Origin: VAZQ01 sp963739175
GTDB lineage: Bacteria; Pseudomonadota; Alphaproteobacteria; Rhizobiales; Xanthobacteraceae
Direction of reading: 5' to 3'
Assembly: GCA_963739175.1 (NCBI GenBank)
Contig: CAVTZH010000001.1
Location: 1,426,001 to 1,490,000 of the forward strand
DNA: 64,000 bases
Shown here: positions 26,316 through 35,561 of the stretch, one piece after another
How the letters are laid out: each line of letters begins with the position of its first letter
Position numbering within the stretch: the first letter of the stretch is position 1
The notes under the pieces: model-generated
What the model was told of the DNA's origin: nothing
Seen by the model: the letters and a program-made list of their open reading frames with translations, nothing else
Databases searched by the model: none
Translations under genes and position numbers: made by a program

Positions 26316-27025
26316 ATCACCGCCAGCTTCTGTAGATCGACGAGCTTGCCGATGCCCTTCTTGGCGAGCGCGAGCAGCGCCAGCAGCTGCTCCTCGGTGA
26401 ACGGGATCTTCTCGGCGGTGCCCTGCACCTCGACGATCCGGCCGGCGCCGGTCATCACGAAATTGGCGTCGGTCTCGGCGTCGGAGTCTTCCGCATAGTC
26501 GAGATCGAGCACCGGCTCGCCTTTGCAGATGCCGCACGATACGGCGGCCACATGGTCGCGCAGCGGATTGCCCGGCATCATCTCGCGCGTCTTCATCCAG
26601 GCGATGCAGTCGTGCAGCGCGACCCAGGCGGCCGTGATCGCCGCGGTGCGGGTGCCGCCGTCGGCCTGGATGACGTCGCAGTCGACGGTGATCTGGCGTT
26701 CACCCAGCGCCGTCAGGTCGACGATCGAGCGCAGGCTGCGTCCGATCAGGCGCTGGATCTCGACCGTGCGGCCGCCCTGCTTGCCGGCGGAGGCTTCGCG
26801 TCGCGTGCGCTCCAGCGTCGCGCGCGGCAGCATGCCGTATTCGGCCGTGACCCAGCCGCGCGCCTGGCCCTTGAGCCAGGGCGGCAGCCGCTCTTCCAGC
26901 GTGGCGGTCACCAGCACATGGGTATCGCCGAATTTCACGAAACAGGAGCCCTCGGCATATTTCACCACGCCGCGCTCCAGCGATACGGCACGCAACTCGT
27001 CGGGGGCTCGGCGGCTCGGCCGCAT
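26312..27025 (-). CDS. rph: ribonuclease PH
   Basis: Phosphate-dependent 3' exonuclease that trims tRNA 3' ends. 237 residues from MRPSRRAPDELR. VTAEYGMLPRATLERTRREA, the GRSLRSIVDL motif and DCDVIQADGGTRTAAI are diagnostic. A frame begins five codons earlier but the chosen start matches the family. Ends in overlap with rdgB. Confidence 0.97.
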   Translation of the reverse strand: MRPSRRAPDELRAVSLERGVVKYAEGSCFVKFGDTHVLVTATLEERLPPWLKGQARGWVTAEYGMLPRATLERTRREASAGKQGGRTVEIQRLIGRSLRSIVDLTALGERQITVDCDVIQADGGTRTAAITAAWVALHDCIAWMKTREMMPGNPLRDHVAAVSCGICKGEPVLDLDYAEDSDAETDANFVMTGAGRIVEVQGTAEKIPFTEEQLLALLALAKKGIGKLVDLQKLAVM

Positions 27026-27175
27026 GCTCACTCTCCACATTGGCGCTTGTCGGGCGGCAAGGCTTGTCGGGCGGCATGTGAGCCAAATTTCCGGGCGAGG
27101 CGCAAGCCTTTTGCGGCTTCTCCGATCCGGTGCGCCGAACTACAACGGTAGCCGATTATTTCGGGAGGATTTGCG

Positions 27176-28628
27176 TTGAACGCCGCCATTGCCAGCCTGG
27201 CCCGGCCGCTGCAGGCGCTCCGCCTGCATTACGTCCCGCTGCTGATGGTCTATTTCGCCTATGGCGCGCTTGGGCTGATCGACGTTACGCGCGACTTCTG
27301 GGTCAAGGAGAGCCTTCTGCTCAGCCCCGCCGAGCTCGCCAGCATCGGGGTCTGGCTGACGCTGCCGTGGACCGTCAAGATGGTGTTCGGCGAGCTCGTG
27401 GACTGCGTCCCGATCCTCGGCTCGCAGCGGCGCGCCTATATCCTGATCGGCGCGTGCTGCACCGCGACCGGGCTGGTCGTCCTCTCGGGCGCGGCGGGGC
27501 AATGGCTGTCGTTTCTGCCGCCGCATCAGCTCTACGTGCTGGGCTCGATGCTGATCGTGCTCGGCACGGTGATCCAGGACGTGGTCGCCGACGCGATGTC
27601 GACCGAGGTGGTCCCGCGCGTCGATGCCGACGGCAAGCCGCGGCCCGACGCCGACGTGCGCGCCGACCTCGGCATGGTGCAGGTGCTCGGCCGCATCTTT
27701 TTGTCGCTTGGAATTCTGGCCGTCGCGGGACTGTCGGGCGTGCTGGCGTTCATGCTGCCGCGCGGCACCGTGTTCCTGGCTGCGCTGGTGGTGCCGGCGA
27801 TATCGGTTCTCGGCGTGTTGCTGATCCAGTCCGAAACGACCGAGCGCCGGCCGATCGACTGGCGCATCCTCGGCGGCGGGCTTGGCCTTCGGCACCGCGG
27901 TCGCGCTGCTCGGGCTCGGCGGCGTGCCGTTCGCGCAGGAGATCATCTTCGTCATCTCGATGGGCGTGGTCTGCGGGATGCTGGTGTTCGTCACCCGCGA
28001 GCTCGATCACAAGACGCGGATGACCATCCTCTACGCCGCCATCATCATCTTTGCATTTCGTTCGGCGCCGACGGTCGGCGACGGCTACTTCTGGTTCTCG
28101 ATCGACGTGCTCAAGTTCGACGAGGCGTTCTACGGCATCCTGCGGCAGACCAGCGCGATCATCTCGATCATCGCGTTGTGGCTGCTCGCCAAGCAGATCA
28201 CGGAATATTCCGTCGCCAAGACGCTGTTCTGGATCGCGATCGCCGGCACCATCCTGTCGCTGCCCGGCATCGGCCTGTACTACGGCCTGCATCACTGGAC
28301 CGAAGAGATGTTCGGCTTCGGCGCCCGCGTCATCGCCTTCGCCGACACCGCGGCGTCGTCGCCGTTTGCGCAGCTCAGCATGATTCCGCTGTTGACGCTG
28401 ACCGCCTACTACGCGCCGGCCGGGCACCGCGCGACCTGGTTCGCGCTGATGGCGTCGCTGATGAATCTTGCGTTGGTCGCGAGCCAATTGCAGACCAAAT
28501 ACCTGAACCAGATGTACGCGGTCGGACGCGGCGACTATGGCGAGCTCGGCGTGCTGCTGGTTACGGTGATGGTGATCGGCCTGGTCGTTCCCGTGGCCGC
28601 GATCGCAATTCTCGGCCGGCGCGTGTGA
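27176..28628 (+). CDS. major facilitator / BT1-like transporter, one frameshift
   Basis: About 12 membrane segments over some 480 residues. LHYVPLLMVYFAYGALGLID and SLLLSPAELASIGVWLTLPW followed by KMVFGELVDCVPILGSQRR recall the folate-biopterin transporter (BT1) branch of the major facilitator superfamily. Starts TTG at 27176 with GGGAGG upstream. The frame breaks at 27882-27883, where removing one T gives ILGGGLAFGTAVALLG. Probably a sequence error. Substrate unknown. Confidence 0.8.
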
Positions 28629-28637
28629 CGCGCTCTT

Positions 28638-29342
28638 CTACGGCAGTTTAAATCCCGCCGCCTCCCAGGCGCCGCGCGCCGACGGCTGCGTCAGCGCGCC
28701 AATGAACGCTTGCCCGGCGTCCTGGGCGGCGCTGCCGCTGGTCACCGCGGCGGCATAGGTCGTGTCGTTGCCGAGCGGCGCGGGCAGGGGACCGATCACG
28801 CGCGCGCCCTGGATCGGCACGATCTCCGCGATCAGCGTCATGCCGATATCGGCCTCGCCGTTGGCGACGCGGTTCGCGACCTCGCCGCCGGACTGCTGCG
28901 GCATGCCCTTGCGCGCGATCGCGTCGGCAAGCCCCATCTCGACGAACAGCTTGGCGAGATGGATGCCGGCCGAGCCGCCGACCGCGGCATCGCTGAACGC
29001 GATCTTGCGGGCCGAAACCAGCGCCTGCTTGAATGCGGCGGGCGTCGAGATGTCCGGGGCGACGGTGCCGTCGCGCACGGCGATGCCGACGCTGGTGGTC
29101 GCGATCTTGGTGGCGCCACTGACGGCGCCGGCCTGGGCGAGCTTGTCGATCGCCGGGGCGCCGAGGACCAGCACATCGGCAGTCTCGCCGGCGTCGAGCC
29201 GCTTCTGCAGCGCCCCGACGGTGCCGAAGCTCAGCTCGACGTCATGCCCGCTGTCGCGCCGGAACGCGTCCGTCAACGCGCCCACCACCTGGTGCATCGA
29301 GCGCGCGCACATGACCTTGAGCTTTGCCACCTGTTTCCCCAT
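28638..29342 (-). CDS. ModA-like substrate-binding domain protein
   Basis: 234 residues. KVMCARSMHQVVGALTDAFR, GALQKRLDAGETADVLVLGA and RKIAFSDAAVGGSAGIHLAK match the extracellular solute-binding family related to molybdate receptors. No signal peptide is seen from the ATG at 29342, so it may be cytoplasmic or the start may be wrong. Divergent from the two-gene catabolic cluster to its right. Confidence 0.75.
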   Translation of the reverse strand: MGKQVAKLKVMCARSMHQVVGALTDAFRRDSGHDVELSFGTVGALQKRLDAGETADVLVLGAPAIDKLAQAGAVSGATKIATTSVGIAVRDGTVAPDISTPAAFKQALVSARKIAFSDAAVGGSAGIHLAKLFVEMGLADAIARKGMPQQSGGEVANRVANGEADIGMTLIAEIVPIQGARVIGPLPAPLGNDTTYAAAVTSGSAAQDAGQAFIGALTQPSARGAWEAAGFKLP

Positions 29343-29378
29343 GCTGCGATCCGAACCGATCAGTCGTAGGCAGGGGAG

Positions 29379-30245
29379 TTGGATTTGGCAACGCTCAAGG
29401 AGCTCATTCGCGGCAACGATCTCATCGTCGCGCCGGTCGTGTGCAACCCGATCATGGCGCTGCTCGCCCAGGAGGCGGGCTTCAAGGCGATCTATCTCTC
29501 GGGCGGGACGCTGGGCTGGGTGAAGAACGTCACCGAGGCCAATTTGACGCTGCCGGAAATGGCCGACGTCGCGGTCGATATCCGCGCGTCCTGCAAGCTG
29601 CCGCTGGTGCTCGACGCCGGCGGCGGCTGGGGCGACCCCGTGCACGTGCACCGCACTGTCGCGCTCGCCGAGGCCGCGGGCTTCGCGGCGATCGAGATCG
29701 AGGACCAGCTCCTGCCGCGGCGGGTCGAGCATCACGTCGGCATCGATCATCTGGTGCCGACCGCGTTCTTCGTGCAGAAGCTCAAGGAGGCGCTGGCCGC
29801 GCGCACCGATCCGAACCTCGTCATCATCGCCCGCACCAATGCGCGCCGCGCCGGCGGCATCGACGAAGCGATCCGCCGCGGCGAAGCCTTCGCCAAGGCC
29901 GGCGCCGACATGGTGTTCTGCTTCACGCGCGAGCCGGAAGAGGTGCGGATGGTCGGCGAGCGGGTGCCGCACCCGCTGATGACGTTCGCGCCGGTCGACG
30001 GCTTTTCGACGTCGAAGCTCTCGCGCGCCGACTATGCCAAGCTCGGCTTCCGGCTGGCGGCGTCCTCCGGCACCGCGTTTGCCGCGATGTACAAGGCGGC
30101 GCGGCAGTCCTACCAGTGCCTCGCCAACGACACGATGGACCCGTTCCTCGGCCCCGGCGGCGGCGACGCCATGATGAAGGCGGCGCAGAAGACCTGCGGG
30201 CTCGACCGCCTGCTCGAGATCGAACGCCGGACCATGAAGGGCTAA
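29379..30245 (+). CDS. isocitrate lyase / PEP mutase family enzyme
   Basis: 288 residues from a TTG start. IYLSGGTLGWVKNV, LDAGGGWGDPVHVHRTV (metal-binding Asp), AIEIEDQLLPRRVEHH and IIARTNARRAGGIDEAI match the superfamily of C-C bond-cleaving barrel enzymes (methylisocitrate lyase, oxaloacetate decarboxylase, carboxyphosphonoenolpyruvate mutase). The usual lyase KKCGH catalytic loop is not present, so a decarboxylase or hydrolase-like role is more likely. Coupled to the amidohydrolase gene three bases downstream. Confidence 0.8.
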   Translation: MDLATLKELIRGNDLIVAPVVCNPIMALLAQEAGFKAIYLSGGTLGWVKNVTEANLTLPEMADVAVDIRASCKLPLVLDAGGGWGDPVHVHRTVALAEAAGFAAIEIEDQLLPRRVEHHVGIDHLVPTAFFVQKLKEALAARTDPNLVIIARTNARRAGGIDEAIRRGEAFAKAGADMVFCFTREPEEVRMVGERVPHPLMTFAPVDGFSTSKLSRADYAKLGFRLAASSGTAFAAMYKAARQSYQCLANDTMDPFLGPGGGDAMMKAAQKTCGLDRLLEIERRTMKG

Positions 30246-30248
30246 ACG

Positions 30249-31256
30249 TTGCGCAAGCATCCCGACGTTCCGCGCGTCATCGACTTCCACACCCACATGC
30301 TGGATGCGGAGCTGGTGCGGCTCTGCGCCAGCAAGAACGCGATCACCGGCTTCGGCAAAAAGGAGCCGCCGCAGGGTGGCCGCTTCGCGAAGTTCTATGC
30401 GCCGGAGCTGCATATCGAGGAGATGGATGCGCGCGGCATCGACATGCATGTGATCTTCACCGGGCCGGTGTTCATGTCGACCTGGTGGGCGGATGCGCCG
30501 ACCGCCGCGCAACTGACGCGGCGCATGAATGACACCGTAGCGGACTGGGCGCGGCGCTATCCGGCGCGCTTCGTCGGCACGGCCACGCTGCCGATGCAGG
30601 ACGTTCCGCTGGCGATTGCGGAATTGCAGCGCGCAGTGACCGAGCTCGGCGCCAAGGCGGTGATGCTGCCGACCAATGTGGACGGCGCTTATGTCGGCGA
30701 GCGTCCGTTCTGGCCGCTGTGGGAAGCGATCCGGGCGCTCGACATTCCAGCCTTCATCCATCCGGAGGGCTTGCGCGATCCCTGGTACCACAAGTTCGCG
30801 CTCTGGAATTCGATCGGCCAGCAGATCGAGGAGGCGAAGGCGATGGCCTCGATCATCTACGAAGGCCTGCTCGATGCGATCCCGGGCCTGAAGATCGTGA
30901 TCGCTCATGGCGGCGGCTATTTCCCGTATTGCGTCGGACGCGTCGACCGCAACGTCGAGAAGCCGGAAGCGCAGGTAAATATCGGCGACCGCAAGCCGAG
31001 CGATTATCTCCGTCATTTCTACTACGACACCTGCGTGTTCGATCCGCCGGCGCTGGCGGCGCTGTTCCAGCGTGTCGGCGCGGATCGCATCCTGCTCGGG
31101 GCCGACTATCCCGTGGGCGAGGACGATCCCGTCGGCGTGGTTAAGAATGCGGTGACGCTGTCGAATGCGGACTTGGCGAAGGTCGCGGGCGGCACCGCGG
31201 CACGTCTCCTAGGCATCGATGTCGCGCAAAAGTCGCAGGCTGCCCGTTTCGCTTGA
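30249..31256 (+). CDS. amidohydrolase-2 family metal-dependent hydrolase or decarboxylase
   Basis: 335 residues from a TTG. VIDFHTHMLDAELVR (the HxH metal site), IPAFIHPEG, VIAHGGGYFPYCVGRVDRN and LLGADYPVGEDDP (distal Asp) define the ACMSD-like barrel family, which often decarboxylates aromatic or ring-cleavage acids. Together with the upstream lyase-like gene it suggests a small catabolic operon. Substrate unknown. Confidence 0.85.
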   Translation: MRKHPDVPRVIDFHTHMLDAELVRLCASKNAITGFGKKEPPQGGRFAKFYAPELHIEEMDARGIDMHVIFTGPVFMSTWWADAPTAAQLTRRMNDTVADWARRYPARFVGTATLPMQDVPLAIAELQRAVTELGAKAVMLPTNVDGAYVGERPFWPLWEAIRALDIPAFIHPEGLRDPWYHKFALWNSIGQQIEEAKAMASIIYEGLLDAIPGLKIVIAHGGGYFPYCVGRVDRNVEKPEAQVNIGDRKPSDYLRHFYYDTCVFDPPALAALFQRVGADRILLGADYPVGEDDPVGVVKNAVTLSNADLAKVAGGTAARLLGIDVAQKSQAARFA

Positions 31257-31307
31257 ATTTGCCCCGTAAAACGCCAATTGTGCTGAAGGTTGGAGCGGAG
31301 TTCCCCC

Positions 31308-32387
31308 TTGGCCTCGCACGACGTCCCGATCGGCTCGACCCAGGTGAGCCTCGCGCAGCTCAATGAGCGCTCGCGCGAGATTTTCCGTCAGGTGGTCGAG
31401 AGCTATCTCGCCACCGGCGAGCCCGTCGGCTCTCGCAACATTTCGCGTCTGATCACCACGCCGTTGTCGCCGGCGTCGGTGCGCAACGTGATGTCCGACC
31501 TCGAACAGCTCGGTCTCGTCTATGCGCCGCACACCTCGGCCGGCCGGCTGCCGACCGAGCTCGGCCTGCGCTTCTTTGTCGACGCGCTGATGGAGATCGG
31601 CGACCTCTCGGAGGACGACCGCCGCGGCATGGAGGCGAAGCTTGCCGCCCACGGCAAGCCGCTCGACGCGGTGCTGAGCGAAGCCTCCGGCATGCTCTCC
31701 GGCCTCACCCACGCCGCCGGCGTGGTGATGACCGCGAAGGCGAATGTGCGCCTCAAGCATATCGAGTTCGTCCGGCTCGAGCCTGAGCGGGCGCTGGTGG
31801 TGATGGTCGCCGACGACGGGCAGGTCGAGAACCGGATCATCGACGTTCCGATCGGCATGCCGACCTCGGCGCTGACCGAGGCCGGAAACTTCCTCAATGC
31901 GCATGTGCGCGGCCGCACGCTGGCGGAGGCGCGCGGCGAGCTCGAAAGCGCGCTCAAGCAAAGCCAGGCCGAGCTCGATCAGCTCACCCAGAAGATCATC
32001 GCCGCCGGCCTCGCGAGCTGGTCGGGCGGCGACAGCGACGATCGCAAGCTGATCGTGCGCGGGCACGCCAATCTGCTCGACGACCTCAGGGCGCTCGACG
32101 ACCTCGAGCGCGTGCGGCTGCTGTTCGACGATCTCGAGACCAAGCGCGGCGTGATCGATCTGCTCGGCCGCGCCGAGGGCGCCGACGGCGCGCGCATCTT
32201 CATCGGCTCGGAGAACAAGCTGTTCTCGCTGTCGGGCTCGTCGACGATCATCGCGCCCTATCGCGACAGCACCGGCCGCATCATCGGCGTGATCGGGGTG
32301 ATCGGCCCGACGCGCCTCAACTATGCCCGCGTGATTCCGATGGTGGACTACACAGCCAAGGTGGTGAGCAAGCTGATCGGCGCCTGA
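31308..32387 (+). CDS. hrcA: heat-inducible transcription repressor HrcA
   Basis: Represses chaperonin genes by binding CIRCE elements, with GroEL as effector. 359 residues. The N-terminal winged helix (LAQLNERSREIFRQVVESYL then EPVGSRNISRL, ASVRNVMSDLEQLGLVYAPH) and the C-terminal IGVIGPTRLNYARVIPMVDY are diagnostic. A TTG at 31308 fits the family N-terminus and has GGAGCGGAG upstream; an alternative TTG lies at 31290. No CIRCE is seen here. Lies before grpE, dnaK and dnaJ as in rhizobia. Confidence 0.95.
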   Translation: MASHDVPIGSTQVSLAQLNERSREIFRQVVESYLATGEPVGSRNISRLITTPLSPASVRNVMSDLEQLGLVYAPHTSAGRLPTELGLRFFVDALMEIGDLSEDDRRGMEAKLAAHGKPLDAVLSEASGMLSGLTHAAGVVMTAKANVRLKHIEFVRLEPERALVVMVADDGQVENRIIDVPIGMPTSALTEAGNFLNAHVRGRTLAEARGELESALKQSQAELDQLTQKIIAAGLASWSGGDSDDRKLIVRGHANLLDDLRALDDLERVRLLFDDLETKRGVIDLLGRAEGADGARIFIGSENKLFSLSGSSTIIAPYRDSTGRIIGVIGVIGPTRLNYARVIPMVDYTAKVVSKLIGA

Positions 32388-32400
32388 ACCTATTTAGCTG

Positions 32401-32447
32401 AGCATGATCTTTTCCGAAAACCGGTGCCCACTTTTCGGGATCATGCT
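32401..32447. repeat. REP-like palindrome, family A copy 3, inverted
   Basis: AGCATGATCTTTTCCGAAAA to CTTTTCGGGATCATGCT, inverted relative to the copies at 1822 and 8859. It sits 13 bases after the hrcA stop and ends a few bases before the ribosome site of the next gene. Could act as a transcript-end hairpin. Confidence 0.85.
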
Positions 32448-32461
32448 CTGAGGAGGTGACG

Positions 32462-33448
32462 ATGTCGGTTGCCAGCCGACAGCAGTCGAAAGTCCTCGTG
32501 CCGTTGATGGTCGCTGCGCTGTCCGTCGCCGCGCCCGCCGCCTTTGCGCAGACCGATTTCCCCAACCGCCCGATCCGGATCGTCGTGCCGCTCGCGCCCG
32601 GCGGGACCTCGGACCTGCTGCCGCGCATGATCGGCGAGAAGCTGACGCTGCGCTGGGGCCAGCCCGTCATCATCGAGAACAAGCCGGGCGGCGCGCTGCA
32701 CCTCGGCACCGAGGCGGTCGCGCGCTCGGCGCCCGACGGCTACACGCTGCTGCTGGCGCCACAGGGGCCGCTGGTGCTCAGCCCGAGCCTCTATCGCAAG
32801 CTCAGCTACGATCCCTCAGCCTTCGTGCCGGTCACCGTGCTGGCGCGGCTGCCCTATGTGTTCGTCGCCAATCCGAACGTGCCGGTGGCGAACATTGCTG
32901 AATTGATCGCCTTCGCGAAGGCCAATCCGGACAAGCTCAATTTCGGAACGCCCGGCACCGGCAGCGCGCAGCATCTCGCGGTCGAGTGGTTCAAGATCCT
33001 CACCGGCGTGCGGCTCACGCACGTGCCCTATCGTGGCACCGCGCCGGCCATCGCCGATCTCCTCGCCGGGCATGTGCAGTTGATGTTCGACAACGCGGCG
33101 AACGCCCTGCCACAGGTGCGGGAGGGAAAACTCCGCGCGCTCGCCATCGGCGCGCCGCCGCGTATCGCGGAGCTCCCCAACGTGCCGGCGATGGCAGAGC
33201 TCTTTCCGGGCTTCCTGGCGTCGAGCTGGTTCAGCCTGGTGGCGCCGCCGAAGACGCCGTCCGATGTCGTCACCAAGCTCTCGCAAGCCATCGCCGAGGC
33301 GCTTCGCATGCCTGAGGTGGCGAAGCGCCTGCAGGGTCTCGGCGCCACCCCCGGTGGCGAGGCACCTGAGCAAACCGCGACTTTCCTGCGGGAAGAGACC
33401 GAACGCTGGCGCAAGGTCATTATCGACGCCGGGATCAGGCTGGATTGA
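32462..33448 (+). CDS. Bug-family tricarboxylate-binding protein
   Basis: About 328 residues, ATG at 32462 with AGGAGG six bases upstream. Signal peptide ends at AAFAQ; the mature start is TDFPNRPIRIVVPLAPGGTSD. IENKPGGALHLGTEAVARS, GTPGTGSAQHLAVEWFK and THVPYRGTAPAIADLLAG are standard Bug motifs. Inserted between hrcA and grpE, two genes usually close together. Ligand unknown. Confidence 0.9.
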   Translation: MSVASRQQSKVLVPLMVAALSVAAPAAFAQTDFPNRPIRIVVPLAPGGTSDLLPRMIGEKLTLRWGQPVIIENKPGGALHLGTEAVARSAPDGYTLLLAPQGPLVLSPSLYRKLSYDPSAFVPVTVLARLPYVFVANPNVPVANIAELIAFAKANPDKLNFGTPGTGSAQHLAVEWFKILTGVRLTHVPYRGTAPAIADLLAGHVQLMFDNAANALPQVREGKLRALAIGAPPRIAELPNVPAMAELFPGFLASSWFSLVAPPKTPSDVVTKLSQAIAEALRMPEVAKRLQGLGATPGGEAPEQTATFLREETERWRKVIIDAGIRLD

Positions 33449-33534
33449 CCGGCCCGGTGGAAATGGCGGCGTGAGCTTGATTTTTCGGCCCCAAGCCCTG
33501 ATATCCGGGGCGAAACTTGAACGGACTAGTGCCG

Positions 33535-34171
33535 ATGACGGATCACACCGCCCGCCGCCCGAACAACGCGCCCGCCGAGCCTGAGGCTCAAGACGCCGGG
33601 CCGGCCGACGTCGGAACTTCGCAGACCGAGGAGGCGAAGATCGCCGCCCTGGTGGAGACGCTGGCGAAGGAGAACGCCGAGAACAAGGACCGGCTGCTGC
33701 GGACGCTGGCCGAGATGGAGAACCTGCGCAAGCGCACCGAGCGCGAGGTCTCCGACATGCGCCAGTACGGCATCGCGTCGTTCGCCCGCGACGTGCTGGC
33801 GGTCGCCGACAACATGGAGCGCGCGCTCGAGGCGCTCGACGCCGAGCTGCGCGAGACCGCCAACCCGGCCACCAAGACGCTGCTCGACGGCGTCGAGCTG
33901 ACCGAGCGCGAACTTGCTGAAGGTGCTCGAAAAGCACGGCGTGACAAAGTTCGAGCCGAAGAAGGGCGACAAGTTCGACCCCAACCTGCATCAGGCGATG
34001 TACGAGCTGCCGGATCCGACGCAGCCCGCGGGCACCGTCGCGCAGGTGGTGCAGCCCGGCTACATGATCGGCGAACGGATGCTGCGGCCGGCGCTGGTCG
34101 GTGTCGCCAAAGGTGGGCCCAAGCCCGCCCCCGCCAACGACAATCCCGATTCCCCGCCGGGCGCCGCCTGA
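33535..34171 (+). CDS. grpE: nucleotide exchange factor GrpE, one frameshift
   Basis: Releases ADP from DnaK. The long N-terminal coiled coil (KDRLLRTLAEMENLRKRTER, then YGIASFARDVLAVADNMERA) and the C-terminal beta domain (GVTKFEPKKGDKFDPNLHQA, VVQPGYMIGERMLRPALVGV) are complete. The frame breaks at 33914-33915; with one T removed it reads TERELLKVLEKHGV. Since grpE is essential or nearly so, I take this as a sequence error. Confidence 0.92.
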
Positions 34172-34180
34172 ACCTCGGTT

Positions 34181-34270
34181 GTCATCGCCCGCGAAGGCGG
34201 GCGATCCAGCACCACTGACCCGCCATCATACTCCCGCAATCTGGATGCCCCGCCTTCGCGGGGCATGACG
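34181..34270. repeat. two-arm palindromic intergenic repeat, family B
   Basis: Contains two hairpin arms, CGCCCGCGAAGGCGGGCG and GCCCCGCCTTCGCGGGGC, about 50 bases apart. It follows grpE by ten bases. Related two-arm repeats occur at 35463, 39277, 43691, 52872 and 55925. Confidence 0.7.
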
Positions 34271-34311
34271 GCCTCGTATTGTGGCCGGTATGATTGGCCA
34301 GCGAGGGGATC

Positions 34312-35457
34312 ATGCGACGCAGCACCGAGCGCTTCCTGACCACCCACACCGGCAGCCTGCCGCGGCCGGACGACCTCATCCGCATGATGTACGCCAAGGA
34401 AGAGGGCGTGCCGGTCGATCGCGCCGCGCTCGACGCGCGCGTGCGCGAGGCGGTGGCGGAGGTGGTGAAGAAGCAGGCCGACGCCGGCATCGACTACGTC
34501 AACGACGGCGAAATGTCGAAGCCGAGCTACGCCACCTATGTGAAAGATCGCCTCGCGGGCTTCGGCGGCACCGGCAACACCTTCGTCTATCAGGACCTCG
34601 TCGATTTTCCGAACCTCGCCAAGCGCGTGTTCGGCGATCCCGGGCGCTCGCGCCGCAAGACCCCCGCCTGCAACGCGCCGATCTCGGTGCGCGATGCCGC
34701 GGCGGCGAGCGACGACGTCGCGGCGCTCAAGGGCGCGCTCGCGGCCGCCGGCCGCACCGACGCGTTCATGAGCGCGGCGTCGCCGGGCGTGATCTCGCTG
34801 TTCTTCCGCAACGAGCACTACAAGGACCACGAGACCTATCTCTTTGCCATCGCCGACGCGATGCGCCACGAATACGAGACCGTCGCCAAGGCCGGCTTCG
34901 TTCTTCAGATCGACTGTCCCGACCTCGCCATGGGCCGGCACATCCAATACGCCGACCTCGACCTCGCCGAATTCCGCAAGCGTGCCGGCATGCACATCGC
35001 CGCGCTCAACCACGCGCTCGCCAACATCCCGCCCGAGCAGCTGCGCATGCATCTGTGCTGGGGCAACTACGAGGGTCCGCACCATTGCGACGTGCCGATG
35101 GCCGATATCATCGACGTCATACTCACGGCGCGGCCGAGCGCGCTCTCGTTCGAGGCCGCCAATCCGCGCCACGGTCACGAGTGGACGGTGTTCGAGCGCG
35201 TCAAGCTGCCGGCCGGCAAGATCGTCATTCCGGGCGTGATCGAATCGAAGTCGAACTTCATCGAGCATCCGGAATTGATCGCGCAGCGGATCGGACGCTA
35301 TGCGCGGCTGGTCGGCCGCGAGAACGTCATGGCCGGCTCGGATTGCGGCTATGGCACCTGGGTCGGCCAGGCCGCGGTCGATCCCGATGTGGTGTGGGCG
35401 AAGTTCGCGGCGATGGCCGAGGGCGCGCGCATCGCCTCGCGCGAATTCTGGAAATAG
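34312..35457 (+). CDS. MetE-like (cobalamin-independent methionine synthase family) enzyme
   Basis: 381 residues, single-domain. TTHTGSLPRPDDLIRMM, then RMHLCWGNYEGPHH (first zinc His and Cys), SFEAANPRHGHEW (Glu) and AGSDCGYGTW (last Cys) match the C-terminal zinc-catalytic half of MetE. Stand-alone forms are common and act on methyl transfers or alkyl-thiol chemistry not yet defined. GAGGGG precedes the ATG at 34312. Confidence 0.85.
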   Translation: MRRSTERFLTTHTGSLPRPDDLIRMMYAKEEGVPVDRAALDARVREAVAEVVKKQADAGIDYVNDGEMSKPSYATYVKDRLAGFGGTGNTFVYQDLVDFPNLAKRVFGDPGRSRRKTPACNAPISVRDAAAASDDVAALKGALAAAGRTDAFMSAASPGVISLFFRNEHYKDHETYLFAIADAMRHEYETVAKAGFVLQIDCPDLAMGRHIQYADLDLAEFRKRAGMHIAALNHALANIPPEQLRMHLCWGNYEGPHHCDVPMADIIDVILTARPSALSFEAANPRHGHEWTVFERVKLPAGKIVIPGVIESKSNFIEHPELIAQRIGRYARLVGRENVMAGSDCGYGTWVGQAAVDPDVVWAKFAAMAEGARIASREFWK

Positions 35458-35462
35458 CGCAG

Positions 35463-35556
35463 CTCTCTCCTCCGCTCGTCCCCGGAAGCGGGGACCCAGG
35501 GGCCAAGAAAAATTCTGGATGCCCGCCTTCGCCTTCGCGGGCATGAGCGGAGAGAG
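35463..35556. repeat. two-arm palindromic intergenic repeat, family B
   Basis: Arms TCCCCGGAAGCGGGGA and GCCCGCCTTC...GCGGGC, flanked by inverted CTCTCTCC.CCGCTC and GAGCGGAGAGAG. It lies between the ends of two convergent genes, so it may serve as a bidirectional terminator. Confidence 0.7.
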
Positions 35557-35561
35557 CGGGC

